The notes under the pieces are model-generated. The model was not told the DNA's origin and did no database searches. It saw nothing but the letters and a program-made list of their open reading frames with translations. The translations under genes were made by a program, and so were the position numbers. Positions 36,171 through 48,205 of a stretch of DNA of 64,000 nucleotides are shown piece after piece (position 1 is the stretch's first letter; each line of letters opens with the position of its first letter). The DNA comes from Morganella morganii (lineage in GTDB: Bacteria; Pseudomonadota; Gammaproteobacteria; Enterobacterales; Enterobacteriaceae). The stretch covers positions 1,736,001-1,800,000 of the forward strand of contig NZ_CP069157.1 of NCBI RefSeq assembly GCF_019243775.1. Reading direction: 5' to 3'.

Positions 36171-38759
36171 ATGGGTAAAGCTCTTGTCATCGTGGAGTCC
36201 CCGGCAAAAGCCAAAACGATTAACAAGTATCTCGGCAAAGACTACGTGGTGAAATCCAGCGTCGGTCACATCCGGGATCTGCCGACGAGTGGTTCAGCGA
36301 GCCGTAAACCCGCTGCTGCAGGCGATAAAACGAAAAAAGTTAAAAAAGACGAACGCACAGCGCTGGTCAGCCGGATGGGTGTTGACCCGTACCACGGCTG
36401 GGAAGCGGATTATCAGATTCTGCCGGGCAAAGAAAAGGTTGTTTCTGAATTACAGCACCTGGCCGCCGATGCATCACACATCTATCTCGCAACGGACCTT
36501 GACCGCGAAGGGGAAGCCATTGCATGGCACCTGCGGGAAGTGATCGGCGGTGATGACAGCCGCTTCAGCCGGGTTGTATTTAATGAAATCACCAAAAATG
36601 CGATAAGTCAGGCGTTTGAACAGCCGGGCGAACTGAATATTGACCGTGTGAATGCCCAGCAGGCGCGCCGCTTTATGGATCGCGTGGTGGGTTACATGGT
36701 GTCTCCGCTGCTGTGGAAGAAAATTGCCCGTGGTTTATCCGCCGGTCGTGTGCAGTCTGTCGCGGTGCGTCTGATTGTTGAGCGCGAGCGCGAAATCAAA
36801 GCGTTTGTACCGGAAGAGTACTGGCAGATCCACGCACTGCTGTCTGATAAAAAAGATCAGCTGCGCATGGAAGTGGTGCAGGAAAACGGCAAAACCTTTA
36901 AAGCGGTCAATGAGAAACAGGCACATGCTGCTGTCAGCAAGTTACAGGCTGCCACCTTTAAAATTACTGACCGCGAAGACCGTCCGACCTCCAGCAAGCC
37001 GGGTGCACCGTTTATTACCTCCACACTCCAGCAGGCCGCGAGCACGCGCCTGAGCTTTGGTGTGAAGAAAACCATGATGATGGCACAGCGTCTTTATGAA
37101 GCCGGTCACATCACCTATATGCGTACCGATTCCACCAACCTGAGCCAGGATGCCATTACAATGGCGCGTGACTATATCACTGAGAATTTCGGTGATAAGT
37201 ATCTTCCTGCCTCGCCGAATCTGTACAGCAACAAAGAGAATTCCCAGGAAGCGCACGAAGCTATCCGTCCGTCTGATATCGCTGTAACGGAAGAGATGCT
37301 CAAGGATATGGAGCCGGATGCGCGCCGCCTGTATCAGTTGATCTGGCGTCAGTTTGTCGCGTGTCAGATGACACCGGCAAAATACGATTCCACCACACTG
37401 ACCGCAGAAGCGGGTGATTTCACACTGAAAGCCAAAGGGCGCACACTGCGTTTCGACGGCTGGACCAAAGTGATGCCTGCACTGCGTAAGAATGATGAAG
37501 ATAATACGCTGCCTGCGATTGCGCCGGGCACGGTCATGACGCGCGAAGCGATTGATCCGGTACAGCACTTCACTAAACCGCCTGCGCGTTTCAGTGAGGC
37601 GTCACTGGTTAAAGAGCTGGAAAAACGCGGTATCGGTCGTCCGTCCACCTATGCGTCAATTATTTCCACCATTCAGGATCGCGGTTATGTGAAAGTGGAA
37701 AACCGCCGTTTCTATGCTGAGAAAATGGGTGAAATTGTCACCGATCGTCTCGAAGAAACCTTTGCGGAACTGATGAACTACGACTTTACCGCACGGATGG
37801 AAAATCAGCTCGACCATATCGCCAACAATGAAGCGAAGTGGAAATCGGTGCTGGACGAATTCTTTGCTGATTTCAGCAAGCAGCTGGATAACGCGGGCAA
37901 AGAGCCGGAAGAAGGCGGTATGCGAACGAACCCGATGGTCATTACCTCGATCATCTGTCCGACCTGTTCCCGCCCGATGGGGATCCGTACCGCATCCACC
38001 GGGGTATTCCTGGGCTGTTCCGGTTATGCTCTGCCGCCGAAAGAGCGCTGCAAGCAGACCATCAACCTGATTCCGGAACACGAAATCCTCAATATCCTTG
38101 AAGGGGATGACGCGGAAACCAATGCGCTGCGTGCCCGCCGCCGCTGCCCGAAATGCGGCACTGCGATGGACAGCTACCTGATCGACACCGGCCGTAAACT
38201 GCATGTCTGCGGTAACAACCCAGAATGTGAAGGGTACGAAGTCGAAGAAGGTGAGTTCCGCATTAAAGGGTATGATGGCCCGGTCGTTGAATGTGAGAAA
38301 TGCGGCTCTGAGATGCACCTGAAAATGGGGCGTTTCGGTAAGTACATGGGCTGTACCAACGACGAGTGTAAAAACACCCGTAAAATTCTGCGTAACGGTG
38401 AAGTCGCTCCGCCGAAAGAAGATCCGGTTCCGTTACCGGAACTGCCGTGCGAAAAATCAGACGCGTACTTTGTACTGCGTGATGGTGCTGCCGGTATCTT
38501 CCTGGCGGCGCACAATTTCCCTAAATCACGGGAAACCCGTGCACCGCAGGTAGCAGAACTGGTTCGCTTTAAAGATCGTCTGTCTGAGAAAATGCGTTAT
38601 CTGGCGGAAGCGCCGGTGGCGGATCCGGACGGTAATCCGACGACTGTCCGCTGGAGCCGCAAAACCAAACAGCAGTATGTGGCATCCGATAAAGACGGCA
38701 AAGCCACCGGCTGGTCTGCATTCTATATTGACGGCAAATGGGTTGAGAAAGCCAAATAA
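36171..38759 (+). CDS. topA: DNA topoisomerase I
   Basis: Type IA topoisomerase relaxing negative supercoils; 862 aa. Start at 36171 ([17 protein letters not shown]), ten bases after AGGT. The N-terminal Toprim domain has ESPAKAKT and [15 protein letters not shown]. The active-site tyrosine is in [11 protein letters not shown] near residue 316. Three C-terminal zinc-finger-like units follow (CPTCSRPMG...[10 protein letters not shown]...[10 protein letters not shown]...C), then zinc-free ribbon repeats. Preceded by a 240-bp AT-rich upstream region and followed by a strong terminator. Confidence 0.98.
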   Translation: MGKALVIVESPAKAKTINKYLGKDYVVKSSVGHIRDLPTSGSASRKPAAAGDKTKKVKKDERTALVSRMGVDPYHGWEADYQILPGKEKVVSELQHLAADASHIYLATDLDREGEAIAWHLREVIGGDDSRFSRVVFNEITKNAISQAFEQPGELNIDRVNAQQARRFMDRVVGYMVSPLLWKKIARGLSAGRVQSVAVRLIVEREREIKAFVPEEYWQIHALLSDKKDQLRMEVVQENGKTFKAVNEKQAHAAVSKLQAATFKITDREDRPTSSKPGAPFITSTLQQAASTRLSFGVKKTMMMAQRLYEAGHITYMRTDSTNLSQDAITMARDYITENFGDKYLPASPNLYSNKENSQEAHEAIRPSDIAVTEEMLKDMEPDARRLYQLIWRQFVACQMTPAKYDSTTLTAEAGDFTLKAKGRTLRFDGWTKVMPALRKNDEDNTLPAIAPGTVMTREAIDPVQHFTKPPARFSEASLVKELEKRGIGRPSTYASIISTIQDRGYVKVENRRFYAEKMGEIVTDRLEETFAELMNYDFTARMENQLDHIANNEAKWKSVLDEFFADFSKQLDNAGKEPEEGGMRTNPMVITSIICPTCSRPMGIRTASTGVFLGCSGYALPPKERCKQTINLIPEHEILNILEGDDAETNALRARRRCPKCGTAMDSYLIDTGRKLHVCGNNPECEGYEVEEGEFRIKGYDGPVVECEKCGSEMHLKMGRFGKYMGCTNDECKNTRKILRNGEVAPPKEDPVPLPELPCEKSDAYFVLRDGAAGIFLAAHNFPKSRETRAPQVAELVRFKDRLSEKMRYLAEAPVADPDGNPTTVRWSRKTKQQYVASDKDGKATGWSAFYIDGKWVEKAK

Positions 38760-38797
38760 TCTGTCGTCATAATATCGGCGGTATCGTAATAATAAAA

Positions 38798-38829
38798 ACC
38801 GGTCAGGAATTTTCCTGACCGGTTTTTTT
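38798..38829 (+). terminator. Terminator of topA
   Basis: Perfect 12-bp stem ACCGGTCAGGAA / TTCCTGACCGGT with a two-base gap between the arms, followed by T7. Confidence 0.95.
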
Positions 38830-38986
38830 ATGCCGGAAACAGTGATCTGGCGGTGCATTGTACGGCAGACAGTGATTAATAGCTTTTTGTTATAAGCATT
38901 GATGAAAACGGCCTAAGAGGAGGTAGCCGCGATTTTCCGTACTTTCCCGTGAGATGTGCGGTATAAGGGTATTAGCCTGTTATATT

Positions 38987-40103
<1,117 letters not shown>

Positions 40104-40125
40104 ATACTTATTATCAGGGGAACAG

Positions 40126-40529
40126 ATGAGTAAATTATCCGCACTGACAGGCGCTGTCCTGCTTGCCGCCGGGCTGTTGCCGGCGGCTGTATCTGCATCC
40201 GTACCGGCGGCACCGGTCTGTAAAGAGACCGTGCGTGACCCGGAAAGCTATGATTCAACGGATGAATGCTACTACAAAGGCAGCAATCTGGTACAAACTT
40301 ACGGGCTCTACCGCAGTACAACCGGGAGCCGAAAAATCTGACGGAAAAATTGACACCCAGCACGGATCAGTCTTTCACCGGTTATGGTGATACGGTCAGC
40401 CTGGAATACAAATGGCAGGGTAATAATCACCTGACGGTAACACAGTTGTTTAATGGTGGTCAGGATACCATCTCATTTGAGACTGACGGGCAGGGCACCC
40501 GGGTTATTACGGAATACAGCCCGGATTAA
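40126..40529 (+). pseudogene. Small exported protein of unknown family, frameshifted
   Basis: The ATG at 40126 (AGGGGA five bases upstream) starts a protein with a clear Sec signal (MSKLSALTGAVLLAAGLLPAAVSA|S) and two cysteines. This frame ends at 40341 after 71 residues. The downstream part (QYNREPKNLTEKLTPSTDQSF, GYGDTVSLEYKWQGNN, then VTQLFNGGQDTISFETDGQGTRVITEY) lies in another frame up to 40529 and has neighbour-like codon use and a good protein composition. Adding one base near 40308-40316 joins the two into 134 codons. I do not recognise the family. It occupies the cysB-acnA gap, where E. coli has ymiA and yciX. Alternatively the 71-aa product could be the real protein. Confidence 0.6.
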
Positions 40530-40675
40530 TTATCCTGCAAAATTGTTAGTTTTGGTTACATTGAATTAACAAATTGTGTGGCTGCCCCCGCAAAGATTAC
40601 GGGAATATGGTATCTTTATAATGAAAATAATAAGGAAGATACCTGTTTAACCCGTACACTCTGTGTGGAGGCGTT

Positions 40676-43348
40676 ATGTCGTTAACCTTAAAGCAACAGT
40701 GTGAAACCCTGCTGACGGCGGGCGGAAAACACTACCATATCTATCATCTCTCCCGCCTGGCGGAACAGCTCGGCAATCTCGATAAATTACCCAAATCCCT
40801 GAAAGTGCTGGCCGAAAACCTGTTGCGTAATCTTGATGGCGACAGCGTGCAGGTGCGCGATTTACAGGCGCTGATCGACTGGCAAAAAACCGGCACGGCT
40901 GACCATGAAATTGCCTTCCGGCCCGCCCGTGTGCTGATGCAGGATTTTACCGGTGTGCCGGCGGTGGTGGATCTGGCGGCGATGCGCCAGGCTATCCGCG
41001 TGCTGGGCGGAGAAGAGAGTAAGGTCAATCCGTTGTCGCCGGTCGATCTGGTTATCGACCACTCGGTGATGGTGGATGAATATGCCAGTGAGCAGGCTTT
41101 TGCTGATAACGTGGCCATTGAAATGTCACGTAATAACGAACGTTACCGCTTTCTGCGCTGGGGACAGCAGGCCTTTGACCGCTTCCGTGTGGTGCCGCCG
41201 GGAACGGGGATCTGCCACCAGGTTAACCTCGAGTACCTCGGGAAATCCGTCTGGTATGAAACCCGTGACGGTAAAACCTATGCGTATCCGGATACCCTGG
41301 TCGGGACAGATTCCCACACCACCATGATTAACGGCCTCGGCGTACTGGGCTGGGGCGTGGGCGGTATTGAAGCGGAAGCTGCGATGCTCGGACAGCCGGT
41401 GTCAATGCTGATCCCGGATGTGGTCGGGTTTAAACTGACCGGCCGTCTGCGCGAAGGGATCACCGCCACTGACCTGGTGCTGACCGTGACACAAATGCTG
41501 CGCAAACACGGTGTGGTGGGCAAATTTGTTGAATTCTGGGGTGACGGTCTGGCGCAGCTGCCGCTGGCTGACCGCGCCACGATTGCCAATATGGCGCCGG
41601 AGTACGGAGCAACCTGTGGTTTCTTCCCGGCGGATGAGGTTACACTCAGCTACATGCGCCTGACCGGGCGCAGTGATGACGAAATCGCGCTGGTGGAAAC
41701 ATACTGCAAAGAGCAGGGGTTGTGGCGTCACGAGGGAGATGAGCCGCGCTTTACCTCCGGGCTGGCGCTGGATCTGGCGGATGTGCAGACCAGCCTGGCC
41801 GGGCCGAAACGTCCGCAGGACAGAGTGGTGCTGGCGCAGGTACCGGGCGCGTTTCAGGCGGCGGTTGATCTGGAACTGAACAAAAAGTCCCCGGCGGCGA
41901 AAGTGCCTGTTTCTCTGCATGGCGACGATTTTACCCTTGAGGATGGTGCCGTGGTGATTGCCGCTATCACATCCTGTACCAACACCTCCAACCCCGGTGT
42001 GCTGATGACCGCCGGTCTGCTGGCAAAAAATGCCGCTGAAAAAGGGCTGACCCGCAAACCGTGGGTGAAAACCTCTCTGGCCCCCGGTTCGAAAGTGGTG
42101 ACAGATTACCTGAATGCCGCCGGATTCACGCCGTATCTGGATCAGTTGGGATTCAATCTTGTCGGTTATGGTTGTACTACCTGCATCGGCAACTCCGGGC
42201 CGCTGGATGCGGAAATCGAAACCGCCATCAAAGAGAATGACCTGACAGTCGGTGCCGTGCTGTCCGGCAACCGCAACTTTGAAGGGCGCATCCATCCGCT
42301 GGTGAAAACCAACTGGCTGGCTTCTCCGCCGCTGGTGGTGGCTTATGCTCTGGCCGGCAATTTGCACTGTAATCTGGAAACCGATCCGCTGGGCTATGAT
42401 AAACAGGGTAAGCCGGTGCTGTTAAAAGATATCTGGCCGGATAATGCCGCAATTGCTGCTGCGGTGGAAAAAGTGAAAACCGAGATGTTCCGCAAAGAGT
42501 ACTCGGCAGTGTTTGACGGGGATGAGCAGTGGCAGTCACTGCCGGTGGAAAATACGCCGACTTACCAGTGGCTGCCGGATTCCACCTATATCCGTCATCC
42601 GCCGTATTTTGAGGGAATGCCGGTTTCCCCGGCGCCGGTCAAAGATGTAAAACAGGCGCGGATTCTGGCGATCCTCGGTGATTCTGTCACCACTGACCAT
42701 ATTTCTCCGGCGGGGAACATCAAAGCTGACAGCCCGGCGGGGCGCTATTTACAGGCACACGGCGTGAAACCGGCGGATTTTAACTCCTACGGCTCACGGC
42801 GCGGTAACCATGAAGTGATGGTGCGCGGCACGTTTGCCAATATCCGCATCCGCAATGAAATGGTGCCGGGCACGGAAGGCGGATTTACCCGCCATATTCC
42901 GTCCGGGGAAACGCTGGCTATCTTTGATGCCGCGATGCGTTATCAGGAGTCCGGGACACCGCTGGTGGTAATAGCCGGGAAAGAGTACGGCTCCGGCTCC
43001 AGCCGTGACTGGGCAGCGAAAGGCACTAATCTTCTGGGGGTGAGAGTGGTGCTGACGGAATCCTATGAGCGGATCCACCGTTCTAACCTGATTGGTATGG
43101 GTATCCTGCCGCTGGAGTTTCCGGCGGGAACCGATCGCCGTACGCTGGGGCTGACCGGGGATGAACTGATTGACGTCGGCGGCCTGAACAGCGTCACACC
43201 AAAACAGATTGTACCGGTGAAAATCACACATGCGGACGGACGTGTGACTGAACTGAATGCGCTGTGCCGTATCGACACACAGACGGAGCTGGAATATTAC
43301 CGCCACGGCGGCATCCTCTGCTATGTGATCCGGCAGATGCTGGCGTAA
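40676..43348 (+). CDS. acnA: Aconitate hydratase A
   Basis: Isomerises citrate to isocitrate and is the stress-induced aconitase; 890 aa, against 891 in E. coli. The [4Fe-4S] ligands appear in [14 protein letters not shown] and [13 protein letters not shown]. Other landmarks: [52 protein letters not shown], and the swivel-domain motif [21 protein letters not shown] ribosome site precedes the ATG. A TATAAT at 40617-40622 may be its -10. Followed by a terminator shared with ribA. Confidence 0.98.
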   Translation: MSLTLKQQCETLLTAGGKHYHIYHLSRLAEQLGNLDKLPKSLKVLAENLLRNLDGDSVQVRDLQALIDWQKTGTADHEIAFRPARVLMQDFTGVPAVVDLAAMRQAIRVLGGEESKVNPLSPVDLVIDHSVMVDEYASEQAFADNVAIEMSRNNERYRFLRWGQQAFDRFRVVPPGTGICHQVNLEYLGKSVWYETRDGKTYAYPDTLVGTDSHTTMINGLGVLGWGVGGIEAEAAMLGQPVSMLIPDVVGFKLTGRLREGITATDLVLTVTQMLRKHGVVGKFVEFWGDGLAQLPLADRATIANMAPEYGATCGFFPADEVTLSYMRLTGRSDDEIALVETYCKEQGLWRHEGDEPRFTSGLALDLADVQTSLAGPKRPQDRVVLAQVPGAFQAAVDLELNKKSPAAKVPVSLHGDDFTLEDGAVVIAAITSCTNTSNPGVLMTAGLLAKNAAEKGLTRKPWVKTSLAPGSKVVTDYLNAAGFTPYLDQLGFNLVGYGCTTCIGNSGPLDAEIETAIKENDLTVGAVLSGNRNFEGRIHPLVKTNWLASPPLVVAYALAGNLHCNLETDPLGYDKQGKPVLLKDIWPDNAAIAAAVEKVKTEMFRKEYSAVFDGDEQWQSLPVENTPTYQWLPDSTYIRHPPYFEGMPVSPAPVKDVKQARILAILGDSVTTDHISPAGNIKADSPAGRYLQAHGVKPADFNSYGSRRGNHEVMVRGTFANIRIRNEMVPGTEGGFTRHIPSGETLAIFDAAMRYQESGTPLVVIAGKEYGSGSSRDWAAKGTNLLGVRVVLTESYERIHRSNLIGMGILPLEFPAGTDRRTLGLTGDELIDVGGLNSVTPKQIVPVKITHADGRVTELNALCRIDTQTELEYYRHGGILCYVIRQMLA

Positions 43349-43370
43349 CGTATTCAGACAGGTAAAAACA

Positions 43371-43394
43371 AAGCGCGGCATTTGCCGCGCTTTT
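43371..43394. terminator. Bidirectional terminator between acnA and ribA
   Basis: Perfect 10-bp stem AAGCGCGGCA / TGCCGCGCTT with two unpaired bases. TTTT follows on the plus side and TTTGTTTTT on the minus side. Confidence 0.85.
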
Positions 43395-43421
43395 CTGTTT
43401 TTACTGACTTTTGCAGGTGGA

Positions 43422-44042
43422 TCAGTGATTACAGCCCGGAGACTGGCACAGCATGTGTCCCATTTTCTCCGCTTTGGTATCCAGATAATGGGCATTAGCC
43501 GGATTACGGCCGACAATCAGCGGCACGCGTTCAGTAATGTTAATCCCGGCCTGGGTCAGAATCTCGACTTTTTCCGGGTTATTGGTCAGCAGGCGGATGG
43601 CGTGCACATCCAGCAGTTTGTACATATCGGCGCACAATGTGAAATCGCGCTCATCCGGGGCAAAACCCAGCTTCTGGTTGGCTTCAACAGTATCCAGCCC
43701 GGTATCCTGTAATGCATAGGCGCGGATTTTATTCAGCAGGCCAATATTACGGCCTTCCTGACGGTGATACAGTAATACACCACGACCTTCTTCCGAGATT
43801 TGTTTCAGAGCAGCTTCCAGCTGGAAACCACAGTCACAGCGCAGGCTGAACAGCGCGTCACCGGTTAAACATTCTGAATGGACACGGGATAACACCGGCT
43901 CATCACCGCTGATGTCCCCGAACACCAGAGCCACGTGATCGTGACCGGTGGCAATTTCTTCAAATCCGACCATCAAAAATTCCCCGAACGGGGTAGGTAA
44001 TTTTGCCTGTGCGACACGTTTTAACTGCAACTCTTTATTCAT
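43422..44042 (-). CDS. ribA: GTP cyclohydrolase II
   Basis: First enzyme of riboflavin synthesis; 206 aa (E. coli 196). Zinc ligands are Cys58, Cys69 and Cys71 ([17 protein letters not shown]). The catalytic region is [22 protein letters not shown] and the C-terminal block is [22 protein letters not shown]. The C-terminus extends about ten residues with CQSPGCNH. Convergent with acnA and divergent from pgpB, exactly as in E. coli. Confidence 0.98.
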   Translation of the reverse strand: MNKELQLKRVAQAKLPTPFGEFLMVGFEEIATGHDHVALVFGDISGDEPVLSRVHSECLTGDALFSLRCDCGFQLEAALKQISEEGRGVLLYHRQEGRNIGLLNKIRAYALQDTGLDTVEANQKLGFAPDERDFTLCADMYKLLDVHAIRLLTNNPEKVEILTQAGINITERVPLIVGRNPANAHYLDTKAEKMGHMLCQSPGCNH

Positions 44043-44231
44043 GATTTATTAACTCATTGATATAAATATCTTTATTTAAACGCACATAATCGTATTGGCG
44101 ATGTTATTATCTGCGTTGCCCGGGAAATGAAACTGACATTCCATTTGCGGGTCAAATAACTGAACATGACCATAGTAGTACATCAGTTTGACAAAAATAA
44201 TATTTATTTTTAACGGAATGATTCAACCCGG

Positions 44232-44966
44232 ATGAAAAACCTGACAAAACCCTTTATCGCCGGTGTCATATTACTGATGCTGGTACCGCTGGTGACATTA
44301 CTGACCGGCTGGCGCTGGCAGCCATCAGGTGATGATGACCTGCTGCGCGGCCTGTGGCACCTGACAGATACCGCGGCATATCCGCTGGCCATTATCGTAT
44401 CACTCATTTTTTGTATTCTGTTTGTCCGTTTGTTTCGCGGCAGCAGAAAGCAGGCACTGCGTGCAGCAGCACTGATCCTGGTGGTGGTGGCTGCCGGACA
44501 GGGTATCAAAGTAGCGATGAAAAACACCATTAAAGAGCCGCGCCCGTATGTGGTCTGGCTGACACAGCAACATATTGTGTCAGAAAAAGGGTTCTATGAC
44601 CTTTCCCGGAAAGCACGGGCACAACTGCTGGAAAATACCGTGAAAAATCATTATCAGGTGCCCGGCTGGCTGCTGAAACACTGGAAAAGTGAAACCGGTT
44701 ATGCGTTTCCATCCGGTCATGCACTGTTTGCCAGTGCGTGGGCGCTGATACTCTTTGTGTTTTTTACCGCACAGGGCCGCCGCGGGCTGGCGGGCGTGAT
44801 TCTGCTGTGGGGCATTCTGGCGGAATACAGCCGCCTGGCGCTGGGGATGCACTGGCCGTCAGATATCATTATGTCTGTGATTATTAACGCAATCCTGGCC
44901 GGAATATTCTTTATCTGGCTTAACAGACAGAAGGAAAATGGTGTGCAACCGCCGCCGCTGACCTGA
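44232..44966 (+). CDS. pgpB: Phosphatidylglycerophosphatase B (PAP2 family)
   Basis: Membrane phosphatase acting on phosphatidylglycerophosphate and undecaprenyl pyrophosphate; 244 aa with about six helices. PAP2 signature motifs: K-x6-RP in MKNTIKEPRPYVVWL, PSGH in GYAFPSGHALFAS, and SR-x5-H-x3-D in YSRLALGMHWPSDI. The N-terminal GWRWQPSGDDDLL aligns with E. coli PgpB. Upstream of lapAB as in E. coli. Confidence 0.96.
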   Translation: MKNLTKPFIAGVILLMLVPLVTLLTGWRWQPSGDDDLLRGLWHLTDTAAYPLAIIVSLIFCILFVRLFRGSRKQALRAAALILVVVAAGQGIKVAMKNTIKEPRPYVVWLTQQHIVSEKGFYDLSRKARAQLLENTVKNHYQVPGWLLKHWKSETGYAFPSGHALFASAWALILFVFFTAQGRRGLAGVILLWGILAEYSRLALGMHWPSDIIMSVIINAILAGIFFIWLNRQKENGVQPPPLT

Positions 44967-44997
44967 AATCATGTTATTATAAGGCGCGTGAAACCCG

Positions 44998-45026
44998 TTG
45001 CCGGTATTCTGTGCGGATACCGGCAA
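44998..45026 (+). other. Stem-loop between pgpB and lapA
   Basis: Perfect 10-bp stem TTGCCGGTAT / ATACCGGCAA with a nine-base loop, 30 bp after the pgpB stop. It is followed by A residues, not T, so it is not a clear terminator; it may stabilise the pgpB 3' end or structure the lapAB leader. Confidence 0.4.
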
Positions 45027-45152
45027 AAAAGCGGAAAAAACTCGGGAACACAACAAATTACTTTCATTCTCCCCGGGGTAAATGGTAACTTAAGGGGTTA
45101 GTGCGTCTGCAAGAAGCAGGCGCGGAATGCAAGCCTGATAATAGGAACGCCG

Positions 45153-45458
45153 GTGAAATATTTTCTGATTTTTATCCTTGTACTGGTGGTTTTCATCATT
45201 TCGGTGACACTGGGCGCAAATAACGATCAGGTAGTCACATTTAATTATCTGATTGCGCAGGGACAGTATTCTGTATCCACCTTGCTGGCCGTACTGTTCG
45301 GTATCGGTTTTGTGCTGGGCTGGATTGTCTGCGGTCTGTTTTATTTACGTCTGCGGTTGTCGCTGGCCCGTGCCCGGCACCGGATCAAACGTCTGGAAGC
45401 TGACCAGACGGTGCAGTCTTCCGGTTCGGTTGCACTGCGGGACACCACTAAGGAATAA
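45153..45458 (+). CDS. lapA: LPS assembly protein A
   Basis: 101 aa with a GTG start behind AGGAA. Two transmembrane helices (about residues 2-22 and 42-65) and a cytoplasmic basic helix (LRLRLSLARARHRIKRLEAD). The N-terminus KYFLIFILVLVVFIISVTLGANNDQVVTFNYLIAQGQY matches E. coli LapA (YciS). Works with LapB to tune LPS synthesis through FtsH-dependent LpxC degradation. Five bp from lapB. Confidence 0.96.
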   Translation: MKYFLIFILVLVVFIISVTLGANNDQVVTFNYLIAQGQYSVSTLLAVLFGIGFVLGWIVCGLFYLRLRLSLARARHRIKRLEADQTVQSSGSVALRDTTKE

Positions 45459-45463
45459 GCATT

Positions 45464-46633
45464 ATGCTTGAGCTGTTGTTTCTTCTGTTGCCCATTGCTG
45501 CCGCATACGGCTGGTATATGGGGCGGCGCAGCGCGCAGCAGAATCAACAACAACATGCTGACCGCCTGTCACGCGACTATGTGGCAGGCGTAAACTTTTT
45601 GCTGTCCGATCAGCAGGATAAAGCGGTTGATTTGTTCCTCGACATGCTGAAAGAAGACAGCTCTGCATTTGAAGCTCACCTGACACTCGGCAACCTGTTC
45701 CGTTCGCGCGGCGAAGTGGAACGCGCCATCCGCATCCACCAGTCTCTGATGGAAAGCGCCTCTCTCTCCTATGACCAGCGTCTCCTCGCCACACAACAGC
45801 TGGGCCGCGATTATGTGGCCGCCGGGGTCTATGACCGGGCGGAAGTCCTGTTTTTACAGCTGATTGATGAGGCGGATTTCAGACAAAGTGCACTCCAGTC
45901 GCTGTTATCGATCTATCAGTCCACCAGTGACTGGAGCAAAGCTATCGATATCGGTGAAAAGCTGCTGAAACAGGGTGATAGCGGGCAGCGGGAGAATATC
46001 GCTAATTTCTATTGTGAGCTGGCATTGCAGGCGCTGGGCAGCGATAACACTGACGGGGCATTTGCGTATCTTGCCAAAGCGGCGGGGGTGGATAAAAACT
46101 GTGCCCGGGTGTCGATTATGCAGGGGCGCATTCATATTGAACGGGCGGAATACAGCAAAGCCGTTACCGTGCTCAAGCGGGTGTTTGAGCAGGATAAAGA
46201 AATGGTCAGTGAAACACTGCCAATGCTGGAAACCTGCTACACGCACCTTGATCAGCCGGCAGAATGGGCAGAATACCTGCTGCACTGTTCGGATGAAAAT
46301 ATTGGCGCTATTGCCGAACTCTATCTTGCGGATATTATTGAACAGCAGGAAGGGCCGGAAATGGCGATCACCTATGTTAACCGCCAGTTGCAGCGCCATC
46401 CGACCATGCGTCTGTTCTGCCGTCTGATGGAATATTATCTGTCAGAGGCGGAGGAAGGGCGTGCCAAAGAGAGTCTCGGCCTGCTGCGTAACATGGTCGG
46501 CGAACAAATCCGGACAAAACCGGATTACCGCTGCGGCAAATGCGGATTTACATCACACGCCCTGTACTGGCACTGCCCGTCCTGCCGGTCATGGGATACT
46601 ATCAAGCCTATCAGAGGGCTGGACGGACAGTGA
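45464..46633 (+). CDS. lapB: LPS assembly protein B
   Basis: 389 aa, equal to E. coli LapB (YciM). An N-terminal transmembrane anchor (LELLFLLLPIAAAYGWYMGRRSAQQ) is followed by about nine TPR repeats (for example FEAHLTLGNLFRSRGEVERAIRIHQSLM). A C-terminal rubredoxin-like zinc domain has CGKCGF and CPSCRSW. It is the adaptor that presents LpxC to FtsH and balances LPS against phospholipid. Co-transcribed with lapA. Confidence 0.97.
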   Translation: MLELLFLLLPIAAAYGWYMGRRSAQQNQQQHADRLSRDYVAGVNFLLSDQQDKAVDLFLDMLKEDSSAFEAHLTLGNLFRSRGEVERAIRIHQSLMESASLSYDQRLLATQQLGRDYVAAGVYDRAEVLFLQLIDEADFRQSALQSLLSIYQSTSDWSKAIDIGEKLLKQGDSGQRENIANFYCELALQALGSDNTDGAFAYLAKAAGVDKNCARVSIMQGRIHIERAEYSKAVTVLKRVFEQDKEMVSETLPMLETCYTHLDQPAEWAEYLLHCSDENIGAIAELYLADIIEQQEGPEMAITYVNRQLQRHPTMRLFCRLMEYYLSEAEEGRAKESLGLLRNMVGEQIRTKPDYRCGKCGFTSHALYWHCPSCRSWDTIKPIRGLDGQ

Positions 46634-46696
46634 CAACGTCACATTTATCCGTAATTATTTACCCGTATTAATTCATCAACCACAGGTAATACATTC

Positions 46697-47431
46697 ATGA
46701 CATCTCTTTCTTCGCATACAGGCCGTGCAGATATCGCATCGCCTGTTATTGTTGCGCTCGATTACGACAACCCGGATGATGCGCTGGCTTTTGCCGACCG
46801 TATCGATCCGGCACAGTGCCGTCTGAAAGTCGGTAAAGAGCTGTTTACCTTCTGCGGGCCGGAATGTGTCCGCGCGTTACAGCAGCGCGGGTTTGAGGTC
46901 TTTCTTGACCTGAAATTCCATGATATTCCGAATACCGCAGCGCATGCGGTGCGGGCAGCGGCTGAGCTGGGTGTGTGGATGGTTAACGTCCACGCGGCAG
47001 GTGGTGAACGCATGATGACAGCGGCAAAAGAGATCCTGCTGCCGTACGGCAACGATGCGCCGCTGCTGATCGCGGTAACTGTGCTGACCAGCATGGAGCA
47101 ATCCGACCTGGCCGGAACCGGTATTGATGCCACACCGGCAGAGCACGCGCTGCGTCTGGCAAAATTAACACAGAACTGCGGGCTGGATGGTGTGGTCTGT
47201 TCTGCTCATGAAGCGAAACTGATGAAAGAGACCCTGGGCCGGGAATTTAAACTGGTCACGCCGGGGATCCGCCCTGAAGGCAGTGATGCCGGTGACCAGC
47301 GGCGTATCATGACACCACCGCAGGCAGTCAGTGCCGGGGTGGATTACATGGTTATCGGGCGGCCAATCACCCGCAGTGATAACCCGCAGGCGGCATTACA
47401 GGCGATTAATGCTTCAGTGGGAGTATTATAA
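46697..47431 (+). CDS. pyrF: Orotidine 5'-phosphate decarboxylase
   Basis: Final step of UMP synthesis; 244 aa TIM barrel. Active-site motif [23 protein letters not shown] carries the catalytic Lys and Asp, with [18 protein letters not shown] near the start and [16 protein letters not shown] and YMVIGRPIT for phosphate binding. One bp separates its stop from the yciH start, as in E. coli. Confidence 0.98.
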   Translation: MTSLSSHTGRADIASPVIVALDYDNPDDALAFADRIDPAQCRLKVGKELFTFCGPECVRALQQRGFEVFLDLKFHDIPNTAAHAVRAAAELGVWMVNVHAAGGERMMTAAKEILLPYGNDAPLLIAVTVLTSMEQSDLAGTGIDATPAEHALRLAKLTQNCGLDGVVCSAHEAKLMKETLGREFKLVTPGIRPEGSDAGDQRRIMTPPQAVSAGVDYMVIGRPITRSDNPQAALQAINASVGVL

Positions 47432-47432
47432 G

Positions 47433-47756
47433 ATGGACAATAATTCACGCCTGGTTTATTCCACAGATGCCGGCCGTATTGATGAGCCGGAAGTCAAAGC
47501 GGAACGCCCGAAAGGTGACGGTATTGTCCGTATTCAGCGTCAGACCAGCGGCCGTAAAGGTAAGGGTGTGTGCCTGATCACCGGTATTGATTTGGATGAT
47601 GCTGCACTGAGCAAGCTGGCGGCAGATCTGAAAAAACGCTGCGGCTGCGGCGGGGCGCTGAAAGACGGTGTAATTGAAATTCAGGGTGATAAACGCGATT
47701 TACTGAAGCAACTGCTGGAAGAGAAAGGCTTTAAAGTCAAACTGGCAGGCGGCTGA
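47433..47756 (+). CDS. yciH: SUI1/eIF1-like translation factor YciH
   Basis: 108 aa as in E. coli. The start at 47433 is one base after the pyrF stop, so translation is probably coupled. The SUI1 fold is evident from GIVRIQRQTSGRKGKGVCLITGIDLDD, KKRCGCGGALKDGVIEIQGDKRDLLKQLLEEKGFKVKLAGG. It resembles eIF1 and may affect initiation fidelity. Confidence 0.96.
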   Translation: MDNNSRLVYSTDAGRIDEPEVKAERPKGDGIVRIQRQTSGRKGKGVCLITGIDLDDAALSKLAADLKKRCGCGGALKDGVIEIQGDKRDLLKQLLEEKGFKVKLAGG

Positions 47757-47765
47757 CAGAGAGAT

Positions 47766-47789
47766 AAGGCGTCCGTTGCGGACGCCTTT
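47766..47789. terminator. Terminator between yciH and osmB
   Basis: Perfect 10-bp stem AAGGCGTCCG / CGGACGCCTT with a TTG loop. The T-run is only TTT on the plus side. It overlaps the last bases before the osmB stop region. Confidence 0.6.
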
Positions 47790-47790
47790 G

Positions 47791-47997
47791 TCACTGACCG
47801 GCCTCGTGGCCGATAATCCCGCCGACGGCAGCACCACCCACTGTACCCAGACCGGAACCATCCGTCAGGATCGCGCCGCTGATAGCACCTAACTCAGCAC
47901 CAATTGCGGTATCTTTCTCCTGCTCTGACAGGTTCTTACAGCCGCTGAGTGCCAGCAGGCCACCAGCAACAAGCAATGCCGTTACTATTTTCTTCAT
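47791..47997 (-). CDS. osmB: Osmotically inducible lipoprotein OsmB
   Basis: 68 aa. Lipoprotein signal ending LALSGC (Cys20). The mature part is Gly/Ala-rich: AIGAELGAISGAILTDGSGLGTVGGAAVGGIIGHEAGQ, a glycine-zipper pattern closely matching E. coli OsmB. Expected to be outer-membrane anchored and induced by osmotic and envelope stress. Position next to yciH conserved. Confidence 0.95.
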   Translation of the reverse strand: MKKIVTALLVAGGLLALSGCKNLSEQEKDTAIGAELGAISGAILTDGSGLGTVGGAAVGGIIGHEAGQ

Positions 47998-48151
47998 CTC
48001 ATTTCCCCGCTGAATGTCTGATTATCATCACTATAGCAATCACGTTACTAATTACTATCCTCATGATTTAAATAAAATTTAAATGCTGATAAAGGTATTA
48101 ATGTCCGGGATTTAATGACAGGAACAGCGGCGGGTTCTGAGTGGCAGGAAT

Positions 48152-48183
48152 AAAAAAACCGCCGTGAATACAGAGCGGCGGTT
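48152..48183 (-). terminator. Terminator of rnb
   Basis: Stem AACCGCCG / CGGCGGTT with an 11-base loop. Read on the minus strand it is followed by seven T residues. It lies 23 bp after the rnb stop. Confidence 0.85.
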
Positions 48184-48205
48184 CTTATCAGTCAGTGATT
48201 CCGGA

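Noticed and set aside
41402-42367. 321-codon minus-strand frame opposite acnA
   Set aside because: Antisense shadow of acnA, His/Gln/Gly-rich, with no recognisable motif. acnA itself is unambiguous.
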